Positions 8,883 to 17,001 of a stretch of 64,000 nt of DNA are shown here, piece after piece. Every line of letters starts with the position of its first letter. Within the stretch, counting starts at the first letter, position 1. The translations under genes and the position numbers were made by a program. Location of the stretch: contig JAIQGI010000012.1 of assembly GCA_020072565.1 (NCBI GenBank), positions 1 to 64,000 of the forward strand, in the 5' to 3' direction. Source of the DNA: Terriglobia bacterium (GTDB lineage: Bacteria; Acidobacteriota; UBA6911). The notes beneath the pieces were generated by a model. It did no database searches, was not told the DNA's origin, and saw nothing but the letters and a program-made list of their open reading frames with translations.

Positions 8883-9530
8883 TCACCGGTTGCGCAGTTT
8901 GATATCGCCGCTCAATTCCATGCTGAAGACCTGTCCGGTCTGCGGATCGGCAACGGCGCTCCGCCCGGTCATGTTGACCCGGATTCTGCGCACGTCGTCG
9001 CCGATATTGGTGGCGGCCCCGGTCGCGTCGAAATACTCCATTGAGAAAGCCGAGATGTTACTGGCCACAGGCTGGGCGACGCCTCCGTTCACGAGTTCGA
9101 TAGTGCGGGTGCCCGCGTTGTAGCGGATCGTCAGGTCTTCGTTGGCGTCCGCCGTATCACCATCGGGATCTCCCTTGTCCGGTTGGCCTGCCGCCGATCC
9201 TGTCAGATCCGAACAGACGCGCACCTCGGTCGCGCTCGTAATGATGATGCCCGGGAGACCTGCATGAAGCGGGTCGTTCCCTGCCTGCGAGATGGTTCGT
9301 TCCACCGTCTCCATGGCGATGCGTGTGCTCTCGATTACCGCTTGCACTTCGGTCTGATAGCTGGCGGTGCGCTGCGTCCGCCCGAGCAAATCGAAGACTG
9401 CTCCGGCGATGATCACCAGAATGAGGGATGAAAGCAGGAATTCGACAAGGCTGAAGCCTGACTCGGCGCTGATCCTGCAACGCACGGAAAATCGCTCGTC
9501 TGACGGCACGACACTCGCAAGTCTTATCAT
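8883..9530 (-). CDS. Minor type IV prepilin, PilW-like
   Basis: This 215-residue pilin-like protein has the prepilin peptidase site G-F-S-L-V-E-F (cleavage after Gly25) followed by a hydrophobic helix (LLSSLILVIIAGAVFDLL), the hallmark of type IV pilins and type II secretion pseudopilins. The rest is a beta-rich head with an Asp/Gly-rich loop (DKGDPDGDTADANED) that could bind calcium. PilW-like minor pilins help start pilus assembly. Its start codon shares a base with the stop of the preceding prepilin gene (TAATG), so the two are co-translated. No other pilus gene lies in the window. Confidence 0.85.
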   Translation of the reverse strand: MIRLASVVPSDERFSVRCRISAESGFSLVEFLLSSLILVIIAGAVFDLLGRTQRTASYQTEVQAVIESTRIAMETVERTISQAGNDPLHAGLPGIIITSATEVRVCSDLTGSAAGQPDKGDPDGDTADANEDLTIRYNAGTRTIELVNGGVAQPVASNISAFSMEYFDATGAATNIGDDVRRIRVNMTGRSAVADPQTGQVFSMELSGDIKLRNR

Positions 9531-10081
9531 TAGTTCCTCGGGCTGAAAACGGCTGAGACCGCCACCATCTTATTGAGGAAAGCCTTGAGATTCGTGGCGC
9601 CTGCCGCATCGACCGGCGTAACCGTCACGACCACCTGCTTGGCTAGCAGCACCTTGCCGGGGCGCGGATCGGGCACCGTGCTCACGGTCCAGGTAATGTT
9701 GAACCGGTTCAGAACTCTGTTAGCGGCTGGGTTAGCAACCTGAACCATCACCGGACCGTGGTTTCCGACGGTGAGGTCGACATCCGCCTGGTCACGACTG
9801 AAGACGTCGGCAAGAAGCTCGACTCTGCTCTGTGCTGCGACTGCGGCAGCCCACTTGGAGCGCGCCAGCGATTCAGAAGCCACGGATACGTAAATCATCT
9901 GGCCCCCGGCCAGCAGGCCGAAGGCCAGGATGAGCATCGCAATCAGCATTTCGACCATCGTGAACCCTGCCGTTGTCCGGTCCCTATCACGTGGTGGTCG
10001 TGATCCTGCCTCAGGCACTGTCCGGTCACAGAGGCCGAGCACCTCTTTGTCCTCACGAGGTGCCGCCTCGAGAGTTTGCAT
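9530..10081 (-). CDS. Minor type IV prepilin, PilV-like
   Basis: This 183-residue prepilin has a cleavage site G-F-T-M-V-E-M followed by a hydrophobic helix (LIAMLILAFGLLAGGQMIYVS). The start at 10081 is preferred because GGAGGG lies eight bases upstream; a frame upstream to 10159 starts in low-complexity AT-rich sequence. A leader of about 45 charged residues before the cleavage site is long for a prepilin. The head region is short. It is the first gene of a two-gene unit with the PilW-like protein, probably acting as a minor subunit of a type IV pilus or pseudopilus. Confidence 0.82.
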   Translation of the reverse strand: MQTLEAAPREDKEVLGLCDRTVPEAGSRPPRDRDRTTAGFTMVEMLIAMLILAFGLLAGGQMIYVSVASESLARSKWAAAVAAQSRVELLADVFSRDQADVDLTVGNHGPVMVQVANPAANRVLNRFNITWTVSTVPDPRPGKVLLAKQVVVTVTPVDAAGATNLKAFLNKMVAVSAVFSPRN

Positions 10082-10213
10082 GATCCGGTCCCTCCTCCTT
10101 GTGTCGCATATATTGTTTCGTGAGGGTCTGATTTCTTTCTTTTTTTTGTGAGTCAGCAATTGTCACGGATCGACCATGCTTGTGATTGCACGCCATGAGG
10201 ACTGTCCGGAGAC

Positions 10214-10405
10214 CTATTTTCGGAACAGCCCCGCATGCGCCGGGGCGCACCCTAGGACGCATGAAAAGCGCATGTCATCCGGTTGGTGAACCTCGGGATC
10301 GGGATCGCAATCGCAATCGAGGTCGCTATCGGCTTTTGTCGGCTGAGATTTCCGATTGCGACGGCGATTGCGATCCCGATACCGATTTGTCTATTTTCGA
10401 AGCAG
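10214..10405 (+). repeat. Hexanucleotide hairpin repeat, copy A
   Basis: The element contains a conserved 31-bp box (10237-10267) and a long imperfect hairpin: left arm 10294-10332, loop 10333-10351, right arm 10352-10384. The arms are built from 6-bp units of the type GATCGG/AATCGC. CTATTTTCGGAACAG (10214-10228) and CTATTTTCGAAGCAG (10391-10405) flank it as direct repeats with 13 of 15 bases equal. A second copy lies in opposite orientation at 40093-40290; their boxes match at 28 of 31 bases and the loops are alike, while the arms differ in sequence and unit number yet remain self-complementary. It occupies most of the gap between the pilin operon and the SRPBCC gene. Confidence 0.8.
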
Positions 10406-10439
10406 AGTAATATATATTGGATTGAGGAGGTGCGAGTCA

Positions 10440-10834
10440 TGCCAAGGACAATTCAGCAGAGCATTGCTTTGCCGGCAACCGCAGACCGACTGTTCGACAT
10501 GTATCTCGATCCTGCAAGCCATGAAGCGATCACAGGCGCTCCGGTGACCATCAGTCCGGAACCGGGATCGGAGTTCCGTGCCTTCAACGGAAGTCTGTCA
10601 GGGAAAATGCTCTATACCGCGCCCCACCACGTCATCGTACAATCGTGGCGGGCCAGTCATTGGAGTGCGAAGGACCTCGACTCTATTTTGATCCTGACGT
10701 TCTGGCCAGCCGGCGATTCCGGCCGCATCGAGCTCGCTCATATCAACGTGGCAGATCATGACGCGCAGGCGGTGACCGAAGGATGGGAGAAGTATTACTG
10801 GAAACCGTGGCGACGGTACCTGCAGAACAGATGA
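10440..10834 (+). CDS. SRPBCC / AHSA1-like protein
   Basis: This 131-residue protein has the START-like (SRPBCC) fold of Activator of Hsp90 ATPase homologues: an N-terminal MPRTIQQSIALPATADRLFDMYLDP, central strands with SEFRAFNGSLSGKMLY and IVQSWRASHW, and the C-terminal helix TEGWEKYYWKPWRRYL typical of the group. The start at 10440 follows AGGAGG eight bases upstream; the frame continues upstream into the hairpin repeat, but that part is not protein-like. Such proteins bind hydrophobic ligands; the specific ligand is unknown. It directly follows repeat copy A. Confidence 0.85.
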
Positions 10835-10884
10835 CGCAGACCGTTCCCCCCATCGCCCGGGCATCTTTCGGAAGAGAGTGACAG

Positions 10885-11325
10885 TTGAAAGGAGAGCTTG
10901 TTCCGCGTGAAAATTTCATCTTGCCTATATTTATTGTGGGAGCCGCCTCCCCTCTATATACAGGTTCAGGCGATATGAGATCTGACGAAATGCCAGTTCG
11001 AGCTCCCGAGTTCAGGGCAAAGGAGATCTATCTTCACGAAGCAGATGAATATGTGGGGCCGTTCTACAGACGCGAAGACGCCGCGCGATTCATCGAGCTG
11101 ATGGAATTGTTCGGCGAGAGCTCTGAGGGCATCGATATCGTGGAAGTCGAACGCAGAGACATAGTGTTACCTCTGAACCTTATCGTTACTTCTTTGCTGC
11201 ATCCCATCTGGCCAGCAGGATCGACAGATCCTTCAGTAAGGATTCCACCGCCACTGCCGCCTGGGGTGTCGGGGCGGCGTCTGCCTCCTGGAGGATGTCC
11301 AGGGCCGACAGGAGTTGGCCGCTGA
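10885..11325 (+). CDS. Small uncharacterised protein, 3' end overlapping the opposite gene
   Basis: A frame opens at TTG 10885; a more natural start is ATG 10975. The part from 10975 to about 11180 looks protein-like (AKEIYLHEADEYVGPFYRRE, then a helix with FIELMELFGESSEG). After that it runs antisense into the end of the Asp-box protein and becomes Pro-rich and unlikely. A GTG at 10907 opens a 23-codon frame whose TGA overlaps ATG 10975, which could be a leader peptide. Family not recognised. It may be a small real gene with a worn-out end. Confidence 0.35.
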   Translation: MKGELVPRENFILPIFIVGAASPLYTGSGDMRSDEMPVRAPEFRAKEIYLHEADEYVGPFYRREDAARFIELMELFGESSEGIDIVEVERRDIVLPLNLIVTSLLHPIWPAGSTDPSVRIPPPLPPGVSGRRLPPGGCPGPTGVGR

Positions 11326-14269
11326 GCGCGGCAAGTCCCGGCTCGCCGCCGGTGCCCGTGCCGCCGAATTCCCCGCCGGCTGTCCCCTCGATGGCAGCGA
11401 GCTTCTTCTCCAACACATCGATCGCCTGAGCGGCGTCACCGGTCGTGCGCGCACGCCGCGCCGCGAGGTCGACGCGGAGTTTGCGCAGTTCGGCCAGGGC
11501 ATCGGCATTTCTCTGGATGCCCTCATAGAGCCGCATGGACAAAGTAAATTGCTGCAGGAGCCCGGCTGCGGGAGTCGTCACCCGCGGGTCCATCTTGACG
11601 GTCAATGGGTGCGTGAGGCTCTTTCCGTTTACCGTGAGTCTTGCGGTGTAGCGCCCCGGATGCGCCCACGGCCCGCGCGGCTCTCTCCACGTGTTCTGGA
11701 AGATCGCCGAGATCGGGTACGAGAAACTCGCGACCGGGGGCGGGGCATAATGCAGATCCCAGACAAAACGATGCAGCCCCGCATCGGCTGAGAGTGTCTG
11801 CGAAGGCCGGATCCAGTATCGCGGCACGTTCCCGATGTCGGCAATTGGATCCGGCTTGTCCGCGCTCGAGAACTTGCGGACGAGCTTGCCCGCACCGTCG
11901 AGAATTTCCAGCGTCACAGGTCCGGCTGCGCGCGCTTTCAGATAGTAGTGGATGATCGCGCCATCCGGCGGATTCTGACCGGCCGGCTCATCGGGCGGCA
12001 GCGGCGTGTCGGTATTCTTGTTCCAGCGGAAGCGCCACGCCTCCTGCGGCTGAAACAGGAGGGCATCGGCGTCGAGGGCTTTCTGATCGATCTGCCGCAA
12101 CGGCGTGATGTCATCCAGGATCCAGAAGGACCGTCCGTGCGTTGCAACCACGAGATCGTCGTCTTTGATTACAAGGTCGCGGATGGACGTCGCCGGCATG
12201 TTCAATCGCAGAGACTGCCAGTGATCGCCGTCGTCAAACGAGACATACACCGCCTGCTCGCTGCCGGAAAACAGCAATCCTTTCCGCTTTGGGTCCTCGC
12301 GCACGACATTGATGATGCCGCCGCCGGGAATGCCGCCGGTGATGTGCGTCCAGGTCTTGCCGCCGTCGTGAGTGCGGTAGATGTGGGGGCGCAGGTCGTC
12401 CAACTTGAAAGTGTTGATGGCCGCATAGGCGGTTGCGGCATCCGAGTGGCCGGCATCCATCAGTGACACCTTCATCCACGGCTTCAGGTCGGGCGGAGTC
12501 ACGTCCTGCCAGGTCTTGCCGCCGTCGTGTGTCACATGAATCAGGCCGTCGTCGGTGCCGGCCCAGATGGTATGGATGTCCACGTACGACGGCGCAATCG
12601 TGTAAATGACGCCGCGCTGCACGGGGCGGGCGGACTCGCTGTCGCGATACTTACCGACATTGGCCGGGATCTCCCACATCTTTCTGGTCAGGTCCGGACT
12701 GATGTTGGCCCAGCTTCGGCCTCCGGAGGTAGTCATCCACAGCGTGTTCGACGCAAAGTACAGGGTGTGCGGATCAATCGGCGAGAAGAGGATCGGCGCC
12801 GTGCGCAGGACACGGAAGTTCGCGGCGCGGACCGGTTCGGGGGCGATGTTTTGCGCCTGTCCGGTGCGGCGGTCATAGCGCGTCGGCGTCCTGCCGCCAT
12901 AGACGATATCGGGATCGAGCGGATCCGGGGCGACGTACCCGTATTCGTCCACCCCCACCGGCTGCCACTCGCGGAAAGTGACCTGGCCGTCGTCGCCGCG
13001 GCTGGAAATGCAGACCGAACCGCTCTCCTGCTGGCCGCTGCAGACGCGGTAAGGGAATGCGTTGTCGGTCGTCACGTGGTAGAGCGCCGCAGTGGGCTGG
13101 TTATACCAGGAGCTCCAGGTGCGCCCGCCGTTCACCGTAATGATGGCTCCCTGGTCCGATGTGAGCAGAATGGTGTTCGCGTTATTGGGGTTGATCCAGA
13201 TCTTCTGATAGTCGTCGCCGCCCGGGGCCCCGCGGAAGGCGGACCAGCTCTTTCCTCCGTCAACGGACTTCCAGGTCACGATCGTGACCGAATACACGAT
13301 GTCGGGATTCTTCGGGTCGACCGCAATCTCGGCGGCATCGCTGGGACGCGTCGCGATGCGCGTGTCGCTGCTGGTGCGATACCAGCTCTCGCCCGCATCG
13401 TCGGAGCGGTAGACATAGCCCTGGCCGCGCACCTCGACGGTCGCGTACAGCCGGTTCGGCGCGCTCGGAGCCACGCCGACGCCGATCCGGCCGAGGCCCT
13501 CGGCGAAGGTCGGCAGCCCTTTGGTGAGCGGGAGCCAGCTGTCGCCGCCGTCCGAAGACTTGTATAGCCCGCTGCCGGGCCCGTTCCAGGCGGCGTTCTC
13601 CCACGGCCCCTGGCGCGATTCCCACAAGGCTGCGTAAAGGATGTCCGGGTTCACGGGGTCGAAGGCGAGATCCGATGCGCCCGTGTCCGCGTCCCTGTAA
13701 AGCACTTTCTGGAAAGTCCGACCGCCGTCGGTCGAACGGAAGACGCCGCGCTCCTCGTTCGGTCCGTAGGGGTGACCGAGCACGGCGACGAACAGGCGGT
13801 TCGCGTCGCGCGGATCGACGATGATCTCCGGGATCTGCTGGCCGTCGCGCAAGCCCAGGTGGATCCAGGTTCTGCCTGCATCGGTCGACTTGTAAATGCC
13901 GTCGCCGGTCGACAGGTCCGGCCGCTGCAGCCCTTCGCCGCTGCCGACGTACACCACGTTCGGGTCGGACGGCGCCACGGCGATCGCGCCGATCGAGCCC
14001 GTCGGCTGATCGTCGAAGATCGGCGTCCACGTCCGGCCGTAATCGTCGGTCTTCCACACGCCGCCGTTGACCACGCCGATGTAAAAGATGTTGGGCTGGC
14101 CGGCGACGCCTGCGGCCGCCTTGGTGCGGCTGGCCCGGTGCGGCCCGAGGTTGCGCCACTTGATCTCATGGAAGAGGCCGGAAGGGAACTGCTGGGCCGC
14201 GCCGATTGTGGACAGAGCTACCCCAATGAGGACAGCCGCGATTGCGGCAAGCCTGCGAATGATAATCAC
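11186..14269 (-). CDS. Secreted Asp-box (sortilin/VPS10-like) beta-propeller protein
   Basis: This 1027-residue protein has a signal peptide (IIIRRLAAIAAVLIGVALS, cleaved near AAQQ). About eleven Asp-boxes of the form S/T-x-D-x-G-x-T/S-W are visible, for example STDAGRTW, SVDGGKSW, THDGGKTW (twice) and SFDDGDHW. Such boxes fold as propeller blades, as in sialidases and the VPS10 domain of sortilin. The start is GTG 14269 with GGAGG six bases upstream. The last 250 residues are not propeller: a beta-sandwich region, then helices with LRKLRVDLAARRARTTGDA. No sialidase catalytic set was recognised, so a binding or scaffold role outside the cell is more likely. Proteins of this architecture are abundant in Acidobacteriota. 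Confidence 0.88.
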   Translation of the reverse strand: MIIIRRLAAIAAVLIGVALSTIGAAQQFPSGLFHEIKWRNLGPHRASRTKAAAGVAGQPNIFYIGVVNGGVWKTDDYGRTWTPIFDDQPTGSIGAIAVAPSDPNVVYVGSGEGLQRPDLSTGDGIYKSTDAGRTWIHLGLRDGQQIPEIIVDPRDANRLFVAVLGHPYGPNEERGVFRSTDGGRTFQKVLYRDADTGASDLAFDPVNPDILYAALWESRQGPWENAAWNGPGSGLYKSSDGGDSWLPLTKGLPTFAEGLGRIGVGVAPSAPNRLYATVEVRGQGYVYRSDDAGESWYRTSSDTRIATRPSDAAEIAVDPKNPDIVYSVTIVTWKSVDGGKSWSAFRGAPGGDDYQKIWINPNNANTILLTSDQGAIITVNGGRTWSSWYNQPTAALYHVTTDNAFPYRVCSGQQESGSVCISSRGDDGQVTFREWQPVGVDEYGYVAPDPLDPDIVYGGRTPTRYDRRTGQAQNIAPEPVRAANFRVLRTAPILFSPIDPHTLYFASNTLWMTTSGGRSWANISPDLTRKMWEIPANVGKYRDSESARPVQRGVIYTIAPSYVDIHTIWAGTDDGLIHVTHDGGKTWQDVTPPDLKPWMKVSLMDAGHSDAATAYAAINTFKLDDLRPHIYRTHDGGKTWTHITGGIPGGGIINVVREDPKRKGLLFSGSEQAVYVSFDDGDHWQSLRLNMPATSIRDLVIKDDDLVVATHGRSFWILDDITPLRQIDQKALDADALLFQPQEAWRFRWNKNTDTPLPPDEPAGQNPPDGAIIHYYLKARAAGPVTLEILDGAGKLVRKFSSADKPDPIADIGNVPRYWIRPSQTLSADAGLHRFVWDLHYAPPPVASFSYPISAIFQNTWREPRGPWAHPGRYTARLTVNGKSLTHPLTVKMDPRVTTPAAGLLQQFTLSMRLYEGIQRNADALAELRKLRVDLAARRARTTGDAAQAIDVLEKKLAAIEGTAGGEFGGTGTGGEPGLAALSGQLLSALDILQEADAAPTPQAAVAVESLLKDLSILLARWDAAKK

Positions 14270-14801
14270 AGTTCACCTCCAAGTCCGAAATGCTGTTCGG
14301 GGATGATGTTCAGAGCCGCGGCGGGCCTCTCCGAGAAAACCCGCCCGCTCGAGAAAATCTGAAGCTGCCACGAAGACGGCGTTTCCATTATATTGTAAAG
14401 CATTCTGCGGACCGCTATGCGAAGTAGGATTTGCCTGCTGTGACTCGCCGATTCGAAACGGCGTGGGCGAATCCGTGCTCGAGCTTGTAATATCTGCAGA
14501 CAAAACCCATCCCGAGGATATCAAGAACTTCATCGCCTGCGTCGAGTGCATCGAAAAGCAGTCCGACAGCTACGTTGTGGTAGGCGATGTCTGCAAAAAC
14601 GGCATCTCGTGCTCGGCGAGGCGATAGCCGATTTTGGAAGCCTCACTATTGCCTACCGGGCTTTTCAGAAGAGCCTTGAGGGCAAACCCCAGCCTCCAGA
14701 GAGAGGCGCTTGCAGGACCGGCTACCATAAGCGGCGTGAGTTGGTATCATTACAAAAACCTGCCCCAATCGACAAAATCAGGGCGGAGGAGGCACAAGAA
14801 T
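14270..14801. other. Divergent intergenic region, 532 bp
   Basis: It separates the Asp-box gene (minus) from the VOC gene (plus) and should hold both promoters. The first bases carry the Asp-box ribosome-binding site. A short cysteine-rich frame at 14463-14627 is listed separately. Nothing else was recognised. Confidence 0.5.
14463..14627 (+). CDS. Possible 54-residue Cys-containing small protein or gene fragment
   Basis: Opening at GTG 14463 the frame reads like real protein: ESVLELVISADKTHPEDIK, then four cysteines in FIACVECIE and VCKNGISC, and a stop at 14625. There is no good ribosome-binding site and the open frame continues upstream without a start, so it may be the tail of a degraded gene. 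Family not recognised. Confidence 0.25.
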   Translation: MGESVLELVISADKTHPEDIKNFIACVECIEKQSDSYVVVGDVCKNGISCSARR

Positions 14802-15296
14802 ATGGCAGGAAAAGTTAAGTCGGTACCAGAAGGAATGCACTCCATCACACCGCATCTGGTGGTGCGGAATGCGATCGAGGCCATCGATTTTTATCGCAAG
14901 GCGTTAGGCGCGGAGGCAAAAGGAGTCCACCGGACGCCCGACGGCAAGGTGATGCACGCGGAGCTGAAGGTCGGCAACTCAATGATTTTCCTGGCGGATG
15001 AGTTCCCAGGCATGGGAACCTGTGCATCGCCCCAGACGCTCGGTGGCAACAGTATCACCCTGAACCTTTACACGGACAACGTGGACCAACTCTTCAACCG
15101 GGCGGTCGCCGCAGGCGCCACGGTGGTGATGCCGCTCGCGAACCAGTTCTGGGGCGACCGTTACGGACAAATAAAGGATCCGTTTGGCCATACCTGGGCC
15201 CTGGGCCAGCATGTGGAGGACGTCACCCCCGAAGAGATGGAACGCCGCGGCCGCGAGGCATTTGCGCAGATGGCAAAAAACAAAGGAAAAAGTTGA
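14802..15296 (+). CDS. VOC-family (glyoxalase/PhnB-like) protein
   Basis: This 164-residue protein has the PhnB-type vicinal-oxygen-chelate fold: the first beta-alpha-beta unit begins ITPHLVVRNAIEAIDFYRKAL and the second half contains LNLYTDNVDQLFNRAVAAGATV and the closing WGDRYGQIKDPFGHTWALG. The start at 14802 follows GGAGGAGG; an in-frame extension upstream is not protein-like. PhnB-like proteins are usually annotated as glyoxalase/bleomycin-resistance relatives; the canonical glyoxalase metal ligands are not all obvious, so the activity is open. The C-terminus is a charged helix after HVEDVTPEEMERR. Confidence 0.9.
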   Translation: MAGKVKSVPEGMHSITPHLVVRNAIEAIDFYRKALGAEAKGVHRTPDGKVMHAELKVGNSMIFLADEFPGMGTCASPQTLGGNSITLNLYTDNVDQLFNRAVAAGATVVMPLANQFWGDRYGQIKDPFGHTWALGQHVEDVTPEEMERRGREAFAQMAKNKGKS

Positions 15297-15333
15297 CCTG
15301 CTGAGAATGGGAGAGATAACAGGACCTATCTTC

Positions 15334-15366
15334 GCCCCGGCGCCTGAGTACCTCAGGCGCCGGGGC
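15334..15366. terminator. Perfect 15-bp hairpin downstream of the VOC gene
   Basis: GCCCCGGCGCCTGAG at 15334-15348 pairs exactly with CTCAGGCGCCGGGGC at 15352-15366 around a 3-base loop, 38 bp after the stop codon. There is no T run, so it would be a stabilising or Rho-assisted hairpin rather than a classical intrinsic terminator. Confidence 0.6.
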
Positions 15367-15440
15367 GCTCTCATGCACACAAAAATGCTGCAGTTTACAG
15401 CAGAGCGCGGATTTCCGAGACCCCTTGCGTCTCACCGGAA

Positions 15441-15640
15441 TTAGCGGAGGGTTACGAGCCAGATGTCGGCGTCCGTCGCGCGTCGGACGTGGGGGGCCAA
15501 TGCTGTCGAGAACGACAGAAGAGATCTTCCGAACCTCCTTGGACTGAGTGTCGAGGACAAAGAAATCCTTCCCTTTGGACACTCGCGAAGAAGCTTGGTG
15601 TCCTCGTGGCAGAGTAGGTTCGCGACTGATGTGAAAGCAG
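15441..15640 (-). pseudogene. Decayed 3' end of a PD40/WD40 (TolB-like) protein
   Basis: In one minus frame the stretch reads KDFFVLDTQSKEVRKISSVV followed by DSIGPPRPTRDGRR. In another frame, after a small internal loss, it ends RATDADIWLVTLR and a stop. Together these rebuild the usual C-terminus of acidobacterial PD40 repeat proteins (LDT..KEVRK...S-DGR-xIYF...xEADIWLLTL). More scraps of the same repeat appear further upstream in other frames. There is no intact reading frame or start, so this is a gene relic with frameshifts and a deletion. Confidence 0.55.
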
Positions 15641-15734
15641 GTCCCCGAAGATTTGCTGGCCTGTTCCAAAGCATCGTCCTAAAATCCATTCGTGCCTGAT
15701 CAGGCATGGTTTCCCATCGAGGCGCGGGGGATTT

Positions 15735-16298
15735 GTGCTCAAGAAAAAGAGACTCGTTTTCATTGGTGTGGCGGTCCTGCTGGTTGTGAATTTATGGGTG
15801 AGCCTGGCGCAGGAGAGGACATTTCAAGTCGAATTATCCCGCTCCCTCAGTCCCGAGGGCAACTTCCTGACCTTCGCCCTGGTCGATCGTCCGGTGACCA
15901 AGGCCGCGGACCGGGCGGGCGACGATACCGTCGCGGCCGAGCGCGTCCGGCCGCGGGCCAAAACGCCCTTCGTCTGGAGCCAGAACCTCGAGGAGGCCAT
16001 GACCCGGGCCAAAGCGGCGGGCCGGAGGATTATCATCGACTTCGAGACGACGTGGTGCGGTCCATGTAAGACGATGGATGAATGGATTTGGACCGACGCA
16101 GAAGTATCGGGTCTGTTGGCTGCCGGGTTTGTGGGAGTCAAACTTGACGGTGATGTGGAAAAGGTGCAGGTAAAGAATTTCGGCGTGAGCGCCTATCCCA
16201 CAGTTCTCGTCCTCGATCCGACGGGAAAGGAAGCCTCCCGCTTCGTCGGATATCGCTCCTCCAAGGAGCTCATCGAGTTCCTCAGCCCGAAGCGATGA
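15735..16298 (+). CDS. Membrane-anchored or secreted thioredoxin-fold protein
   Basis: This 187-residue protein has an N-terminal signal or anchor helix (LVFIGVAVLLVVNLWVSLAQ) and a C-terminal thioredoxin domain with TTWCGPCKTMDEW (Cys108, Cys111) and the cis-Pro loop SAYPTVLVLDPTG. It should act as a thiol-disulphide oxidoreductase outside the cytoplasm; the WCGPCK motif is typical of reducing thioredoxins and the DsbD C-domain type. The start is GTG 15735 after a G-rich stretch. A variable linker (about residues 28-75) separates the anchor from the domain. It stands alone. Confidence 0.88.
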   Translation: MLKKKRLVFIGVAVLLVVNLWVSLAQERTFQVELSRSLSPEGNFLTFALVDRPVTKAADRAGDDTVAAERVRPRAKTPFVWSQNLEEAMTRAKAAGRRIIIDFETTWCGPCKTMDEWIWTDAEVSGLLAAGFVGVKLDGDVEKVQVKNFGVSAYPTVLVLDPTGKEASRFVGYRSSKELIEFLSPKR

Positions 16299-16355
16299 CG
16301 AGTTCGTTTCGGCAATGTGCTATTCTGATAATTTACGCTGATCCTGGAGGGACAT

Positions 16356-16739
16356 ATGCCATTCTGCCCTGAATGCCGCATGGGATACCGAGCGGAGTTC
16401 ACGCGCTGCCCGGATTGCGATGTTGACCTGGTCGAGTCCCTGCCGAAAGACGAGGAAGTGACACAGCCGGAGGAGTCCGGTGCGGAACTGGTCGAGCTGG
16501 CGACATTCCCCAATACATCGGAAGCAGAAATGATTCAGGAATTGCTCGAGGACAACGGGATAAGAACGGTGCTGCGCGGCGATGTCGATCCGCTCTTTGT
16601 CGGCGGCGCTTCACCCAGCACGCTGCTGGTCGAGCAAGCCGATCTGGAAAGAGCGCGCGCGTATTATGAGGACTTCTTCGCAGGGGATACGGAAGAAGTA
16701 CTGGAAGACGAGGACGCGAGCGAAGACACCCAGGAATAA
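16356..16739 (+). CDS. Zinc-ribbon DUF2007 protein
   Basis: This 127-residue protein begins with a rubredoxin-like zinc ribbon (CPECRMGYRAEFTRCPDCD: C-x2-C and C-x2-C) followed by a DUF2007 domain, recognisable in ELATFPNTSEAEMIQELLED and the later GVDPLFVGG-like segment. The tail is very acidic. DUF2007 proteins are described as putative signal-transducing proteins with no proven activity. The start at 16356 follows GGAGG. The family is cytoplasmic and this copy has no signal peptide. Confidence 0.85.
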   Translation: MPFCPECRMGYRAEFTRCPDCDVDLVESLPKDEEVTQPEESGAELVELATFPNTSEAEMIQELLEDNGIRTVLRGDVDPLFVGGASPSTLLVEQADLERARAYYEDFFAGDTEEVLEDEDASEDTQE

Positions 16740-16889
16740 TACAGTTCAACGTCCTGCACCCCGGACAGAGGGCGCACTCCACCCTTTCGCCGCGCCTGGC
16801 CCCAAAGGACGGCAGGCCTCTCCTCTCCCGGTGGATCCGGGGTGTAAACGAGCAGCAGCAGCGCTGCTTGCAGCATTGAATGGCACGAT

Positions 16890-16968
16890 TTTCACGAATG
16901 CGCCATTCGTGAAACCCGTGTCCCCAGTCCTCACGGCTTTATGATCACGTTGCTATAGGGGACACGGG
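16890..16968. terminator. Two nested perfect inverted repeats between convergent genes
   Basis: TTTCACGAATG (16890-16900) pairs with CATTCGTGAAA (16904-16914). It is immediately followed by CCCGTGTCCCC (16915-16925), which pairs with GGGGACACGGG at 16958-16968. The genes on both sides point inward (DUF2007 protein ends 16739, monooxygenase ends 17002), so a two-way terminator is the simplest reading. Confidence 0.5.
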
Positions 16969-17001
16969 TGCCTGTCACGGGACAGTGGGCTGCGCCGGCT
17001 T

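Noticed and set aside
10283-10439. N-terminal extension of the SRPBCC protein through the hairpin repeat
   Set aside because: The extension is Ile/Ala/Pro low-complexity made by the 6-bp units; the real start at 10440 has a ribosome-binding site.
12527-13567. Long plus-strand frame of 346 codons inside the Asp-box gene
   Set aside because: It is the complementary shadow of the GC-rich Asp-box gene; its Arg/Val/Asp-rich translation has no protein features.
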